Assembly (NCBI RefSeq): GCF_000003815.2
Contig: NC_049997.1
Location: forward strand, 8,188,676 to 8,252,675
Origin: Branchiostoma floridae
Taxonomy: Eukaryota; Chordata; Leptocardii; Amphioxiformes; Branchiostomatidae
Reading direction: 5' to 3'
Length of the DNA: 64,000 nt
Shown: piece by piece, positions 59,111 through 64,000 of the stretch
Layout of the letters: every line of letters starts with the position of its first letter
Numbering within the stretch: position 1 is the stretch's first letter
The notes under the pieces: model-generated
Told to the model about the DNA's origin: nothing
Databases searched by the model: none
What the model saw: the letters and a program-made list of their open reading frames with translations, nothing else
Made by a program: the position numbers and the translations under genes

Positions 59111-59744
59111 GTGTGGTCCAACCTATCAGGCGTGTCACGTTGTCATGGCGACCAGGGGAGTGGAACAGGCAGGTGTTCTCAGGTGTTCGCTCCTTGTTGT
59201 GCCAGGCGCTACTTGTCGAGCGGCCATGCGCGGTTCGTTCAGCGCTGAGGAATTTTCTAGTCGGGTGTGACGATAGCGGTGAATGTGGCTAGCTTATATA
59301 TCATTACCGCAGTGTTAGTGTTAATAGAGTGATTTGGACGGGTTAATATTTAGAGACCGAAGCAACAGGCACTATATGGATTATTCCATGAAAAATCTAC
59401 TAATGTACTAATGTACTTATCTGAATATAAACCGCTTAAATGATCGTAATCACACGCAGTCCCAAAGTTTATTTTTGGTATTACAAACGTCTGCAAAATC
59501 TAATCCATCTTAGGACCCGGTCATATACGTTCTATATTCATTGTAGGATCAATCGCATCTGAGTGCATTTGGGGATAGTCGAGCATATGAACTGCAAAAT
59601 TCAGCCGTCTTGTTAAAAATCCCTCCATCCATCCGGTCGTGCTAACTTGCACATTCATAAGATCTTTCGGTTTGTTACAACCTGCTTCAAAATTAAACGA
59701 CATCAAACAGCCTATGACAAAAGAGACCACACCGCTACGTTAAC

Positions 59745-60425
59745 GATGACTTGCGCGACTTGTTTCATACAGTTTCCAGCTATTTTCAATCTCCTGGCTC
59801 CCGAGATTCGAAACCGCGCCAAACCAGGTCTGCCAGCTCACAAACCCAGGACCGCTAACCGGTACGCCAAAAGCTCAGAGCCAATGGCATACCCAGTTTG
59901 GGGGCGTTTGAATCCCATTGTTACATCTTTTATGTCGCTTGCGTGACTTGTTTCAAACAAAGTTTTCAGCTATTTTTAAACTCCCAGCAGTACAGTGCCA
60001 GGCACGGTTGTGGTGGCCTTTGTAGATGTGACGTAAGGCATTTGAGTTTCTGATTGACAGGCGGACAGGTACCAATAGTACCCATGTAGGTGCAGACGCG
60101 GCTTGCGTGACTTGTTTAATTCAGTTTTTTTTATTTTTTCTAAACTCCTCGTGCCAGGCACGGTTGTGACGGTCTTTGTAGATGTGACGAAGGCATTTGA
60201 GTTTCTGGTTGACAGCTAGGCAGGTACCGATAGTACCCCTGAAAGTGCAGACGTGGCTTGCGTGACTTGTTTCATACAGTTTTTCAATTTCTTAAAAACT
60301 CCTAGTGCCAGGCACGGTTGTGGTGGTCTTTGTCGATGTGACGAAGGCATTTGAGTTTCTGGTTGACAGGTGAGCAGGTACCGACAGTACCCATATAGGT
60401 GCAGACACACCCGGACTACAAACAC
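59745..60425. repeat. Tandem array, about 155-170-bp unit, three to four copies
   Basis: CTTGCGTGACTTGTTTCA or a close variant starts each unit (about 59938, 60105 and 60257; a variant TTGCGCGACTTGTTTCATAC at 59751). It is followed by GTGCCAGGCACGGTTGTG, CTTTGTAGATGTGACG, AAGGCATTTGAGTTTCTG, TTGACAG and AGGTACC.ATAGTACCC. It is non-coding. The first unit is interrupted by about 100 bp of unrelated DNA. Confidence 0.85.
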
Positions 60426-60429
60426 GCCT

Positions 60430-62530
60430 TCTCACACCAATCCAACCGTACCGCCAATGTAAAGACAGTCAGACTCTGCACATATGTGCCGGCCGTCTTA
60501 GCTTGTCTTATTGTTTATTCATCCGTTCCTTTAAGACTTGTTTGCGATTAATCAAGCACTGGTTAGATAAGAAAACACACTTCTTTGTTTGGTATTCAAG
60601 ACCCGATTACACAATTGTACGTTCTGCGATCATCGCAAGATCGCAAACTGAAGGCATTCTTGGGATATTTAGTTTTGAATGTGTCGTGATGCGAAACTCT
60701 AAGGCTTTCCACCTTGTTGGTTCTTGGTTCTGTCACGTACAACATACTTGAAAAATTTGTGACACAAAATCGTCTGACGGTCTACGACGAATGTTAGCAC
60801 ACCGAAAGTTTTGACGTTTATCTCCCAAAGTATTCGTTAATTAGAACAAAATATCTTTAAATTTGGTACATTTACATCATAGTGCTAAGTGTTAGAATAA
60901 GTGATGATTTGAGCAAATATTGGCTTATAGAAAAGTGTAACTAAAGATCTTAGCTTGATGTTAAGTCCTTGTGTCACCATACAATGTTCTTTCAGCCGAT
61001 TGTTTTCTAAAGCACAAGAGCAAAATGTCTTTCTGATTTGTCGAGGGTGTGATGTGGGATTTACTGTACACGGATTCATTCTTTTTGATATTTGGCAACA
61101 TTCAAGACTACAGATTGTACTAGTTGTTTAGTTTTTATAGGTAATTGTAGTAGGTTCTCGTTACCGTTCTCATCATTTACTGTCACCCGGGCAGAGGTAA
61201 CACGTAAAAAAAGACAATGTTTTGTTGGGTGGTTTGTTGTGAAGATGGACCACGAAAACTAGTCTACGAAATGGATTTCGTCTTTGAATTCAAAGCACAA
61301 AACATATCCCTTTAGAGCACTTACAATGGATGGATATTGTTCACATTTATGGAAAGTTTGAATTGGAACATCACAGCAACAGATAATATAAATCGTAGGA
61401 TATTTACCACGTTCCCATGGATTTCGTCTTCTTGATACTGCTTGGAAAAATTTAAATCGCATTTTTGGCGTACCTGATTTTCAAGATATATGCACTATCC
61501 CTGTTTAGTCAGGCGTCCAGTCTGTAAACATGTTTACACAATCGTCCTCATTCTAACAAGAGCTTGCCAAAGAGGGACAGAGGTATCGAACACTGTTCAC
61601 CTGTCCGTGTCAGGACCTGGGCAAAAACAAAGGTCAATGACCAGTGTAGGATCAGCAAAGTTAACTAGAGCGCGTCCATTACAAAACCGACCCAGTCGTT
61701 CTAGCCGAATGGCTACAGAGTTGTGTATTTGGAAATGCGAAGAGGGGTCAGTGGCCTTTATAAGTCTTTTAAGTTTAGGTGCACTCTTTTTGGATGATAG
61801 ATCTAGAGCAATTGAAAATGGGCAGCGATGCAATGTATGTGTTACTTAATACCCTTTTGGATAACTCTATAGATCTAGGGCTCTTTGATGTGCTTTTTAC
61901 TAGTTTCATCATGGATCTTTTCATACTAGCTTGAGTCAACCACAGTACACCCGTTGATTAAATCTTATCTAAGATGCTTTTGAATTTTGATAAAATCATA
62001 AAACACCCTTTTCTGAAATTGATATGGTATGGTTCATAGACCACTGGTCAGCCGTCCCAGTTAACTGACACCTTATAAGAGGGGAATAGACGGGAAAGGA
62101 AGGATCCCTTATGCTTTGGGCACAATGGCGCCGGTGCCCGTCGGGGGTTCGGGTGTACCCCGGCCGGCCCCGAAGCCACAAATTTGCCCAGGTTGACTGC
62201 CGAATATACCGCAGGGCCAGGGGTACATCTCTGTGTTTTCACGGTAGGTCACGGCGTTTGTTTGTCGCCAGGTCCTGGGCTGATTTTAACTCAAATATAG
62301 TCCGGTAGGCCAGAAAGTGCAAAGAACAGCCCATGACTTAAACGACAGGGCCCCCTTTCCTGATTGTGACCAAAGCATAACATTAAGAATTAGCAAAAAC
62401 TCACTGTTTCATATTTCACTGAAACGTGAGATTGCATATCTGTAAATTTCTAGTCTTTTTAGTCAAAAATGGAAAAAAACAACAACTTAACAACACTTAA
62501 CAGTTTTTTTGTCGCTCTTTTGTTTTACAG
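60430..62530. other. Spacer before the repeat-protein gene
   Basis: No supported gene. A GC-rich patch at 62110-62300 (GGCGCCGGTGCCCGTCGGGG; CCCCGGCCGGCCCCGAAG) stands out from the AT-rich surroundings and might be upstream regulatory or an untranslated exon, but no splice pattern fixes it. Confidence 0.4.
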
Positions 62531-62533
62531 GAA

Positions 62534-64000
62534 ATGGTCCGGTCCGCTACACTGCTAGTGGCGTTCGCGCTGCTGGCGTCCACTGCGCATGGGCAGTTTG
62601 ATTTCGGTAACATCGACCTCGATGGAACCGGTGATCCCTTCATCATCCTCACCCGGCCTCCTACCCAAGCGCCTGTAGCAAACCCCGTCGTTGTCCAACT
62701 TCTCGGGCAGGTTTCCGACTTAATTAGGCAATCGGGCGACCCAGATGGAGCCTTCTTCGCAGAGTACTTGGTCGGGGAGCTGGCCACGGCAGGCATCACC
62801 GTAGACGGCCTCACTCAGGGTATAATCACCTCCTGGTCGAACGCGCTAGCTACGGAGGAAAACAACTACGAAAGTCTTGCCTTGCAGTTTGAGTCAGTCG
62901 GTACCCAGCTCGGGTTCAATGCGGCGCAAGTGGCCGCGAAAGCAGTGGCCGATTATAACGAGTGGCTGAATGTCACGGCCATCTTGCGTGCGCTGTCTGC
63001 TCGACTCCAGGGCATCTCTCCCGACAACATCGGTGGGGTGGCGTGGCAGATCTCCACAGCACTCTCCTCCTACGGTTATCCCAGCGACAACGCCTCTATT
63101 GAGGGCATCTACAACTGGACCGTCGCGCTTGTTGCCGCAGGGAACAACACGGACGGTGTCGCCATGGACTTCTACGGTGTCGCCGCAGCCGTTGGCGTGT
63201 CTCCCGGAAGCCTGGCACAGGATCTTCAGCAACTACTGACAGCGGCTTTGGACGAAGGCGAGTTGGTGTACTTCTACCTGATGGAAGTGAAGCAAGTCAT
63301 GAGCAACTTCAACACCTCCTACATCCGGCAGTTCAGCATCTTGATCGCCCAGGAACTCAACACCCTCGGTTTTCCGCTAACCCCTGAGAACAGCGAGACG
63401 ATCTACATGTGGACATTGGGCCTGTACAATAACAACGACGGCGACATCGGCGTATACATCAATCAGTTTTACGAGGTGGCCGCCAGTGTGAACAAGTCGG
63501 CATCGGAGCTCGCCAAAATCGTTTGGGAAGACCTGACTTCCCAGCTGCAGGGAGGCGCAGCAGTCACCGCGCACCTGATCGAGGTGAGAAACCTGCTGAG
63601 ACTGGTGGAGTTCAGCTACATCAGAGGTCTGAGCGAGTTCATCGCGTACCAGCTGGTACCTCTCGGCTACCCCGTGCAAAACGACACCTTTGAAGTCATG
63701 TACACCTGGACCGTTGGCATGTTCGGCAACGACGACATCACTCCTTTAATCCAGCAGTTCTACGACGTGGCAAGTCTGGTGAACGTATCGGCGGCAGACC
63801 TAGCTCTGGGACTGAAAGACGCGCTGACTGCACAGCTGACGGGTGGAATGAGCGTTGTCACAGACCTGATCGAGGTCAAGAGGCTGCTGAAGACAAGTGA
63901 ATTCCAGTACATCGATGACTTGAGTCTCCTCATTACAGGCGCCCTTGTTCCTTACGGTCTCGAGTACAACAACGAATCTATCGCAAGTATCTACAACTGG
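62534..64000 (+). CDS. Secreted protein of about 98-residue helical-looking repeats, partial, uncharacterised
   Basis: One open frame of 489 codons runs from the ATG at 62534 to the window edge without a stop. An acceptor (TTTTACAG) ends at 62530, so a 5' untranslated exon is likely. Residues 1-20 form a clear signal peptide (MVRSATLLVAFALLASTAHG) and the mature start is QFDFGNIDL. From about residue 60 the protein consists of repeats of about 98 residues. IYNW/IYMW/MYTW recurs at 192, 290, 389 and 486, with a diverged first unit around 98-101. The shared pattern includes FY(E/D)VAA/SxVN.S, LTxQLxGG, LIEVxxLLR, F.YIR.LS.FIA and LGYP/YGL. Many N-x-S/T sites fit an extracellular glycoprotein. 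Cysteine is absent from the visible part. I do not recognise the family; a structural or matrix-type role is only a guess. Confidence 0.8.
   Translation, partial: MVRSATLLVAFALLASTAHGQFDFGNIDLDGTGDPFIILTRPPTQAPVANPVVVQLLGQVSDLIRQSGDPDGAFFAEYLVGELATAGITVDGLTQGIITSWSNALATEENNYESLALQFESVGTQLGFNAAQVAAKAVADYNEWLNVTAILRALSARLQGISPDNIGGVAWQISTALSSYGYPSDNASIEGIYNWTVALVAAGNNTDGVAMDFYGVAAAVGVSPGSLAQDLQQLLTAALDEGELVYFYLMEVKQVMSNFNTSYIRQFSILIAQELNTLGFPLTPENSETIYMWTLGLYNNNDGDIGVYINQFYEVAASVNKSASELAKIVWEDLTSQLQGGAAVTAHLIEVRNLLRLVEFSYIRGLSEFIAYQLVPLGYPVQNDTFEVMYTWTVGMFGNDDITPLIQQFYDVASLVNVSAADLALGLKDALTAQLTGGMSVVTDLIEVKRLLKTSEFQYIDDLSLLITGALVPYGLEYNNESIASIYNW

Noticed and set aside
59780-59900. tRNA- or SINE-like B box on the minus strand (GGTTTCGAATCTC)
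   Set aside because: The A box is poor, no cloverleaf can be drawn, and no SINE body follows.
58431-60425. CRISPR-like regular repeats
   Set aside because: Units are long and diverged with no short repeat/spacer pattern, and the DNA is eukaryotic.
61490-61849. 119-codon plus-strand frame in the right spacer
   Set aside because: No signal, domain or splice support; an overlapping minus-strand frame of similar size is equally open.

Overview
This is a eukaryotic, intron-rich window, almost certainly from a cephalochordate (amphioxus, Branchiostoma). Two things point there. First, the proteins are chordate-like: an ARID2/BAF200 orthologue, an acid lipase and GAL3ST-type sulfotransferases. Second, the introns and spacers are full of short foldback/MITE-type elements. 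The species call is an inference. Every splice junction used below follows the GT/AG rule and keeps the reading frame.

Layout. (1) 133-20404, minus strand: most of ARID2, the DNA-binding subunit of the PBAF SWI/SNF complex. Fourteen coding exons are visible. At least one exon is hidden in the 436-N gap, and the C-terminal zinc-finger exons lie off the left edge. Its 9.6-kb intron (9788-19432) holds only repeats. (2) 21335-26130, plus strand: a secreted or lysosomal acid lipase of the LIPA/LIPF family in eight exons, head-to-head with ARID2 across about 930 bp. (3) 29076-31535, plus strand: a five-exon, 327-residue protein that joins an RNase H1-type RNA:DNA-hybrid-binding domain to a phospholipase D-like domain. 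(4) 33843-50452, plus strand: three tandem, complete six-exon galactose-3-O-sulfotransferase (GAL3ST-like) genes of 454, 458 and 451 residues. They share intron positions, upstream blocks and old intronic insertions. (5) 50453-62530: about 12 kb of spacer with MITEs and two tandem-repeat arrays; no convincing gene. (6) 62534 to the right edge, plus strand: a large open exon coding for a secreted protein of about 98-residue repeats that I cannot match to a named family.

The genes do not form one pathway. ARID2 is nuclear chromatin machinery; the lipase and the sulfotransferases act in the secretory or lysosomal system; the last gene is secreted. The most interesting items are the hybrid-binding/PLD fusion, the secreted repeat protein, the homogenised exon-3 block in the GAL3ST array, and the tandem copies of ARID2 exon edges that carry splice sites.
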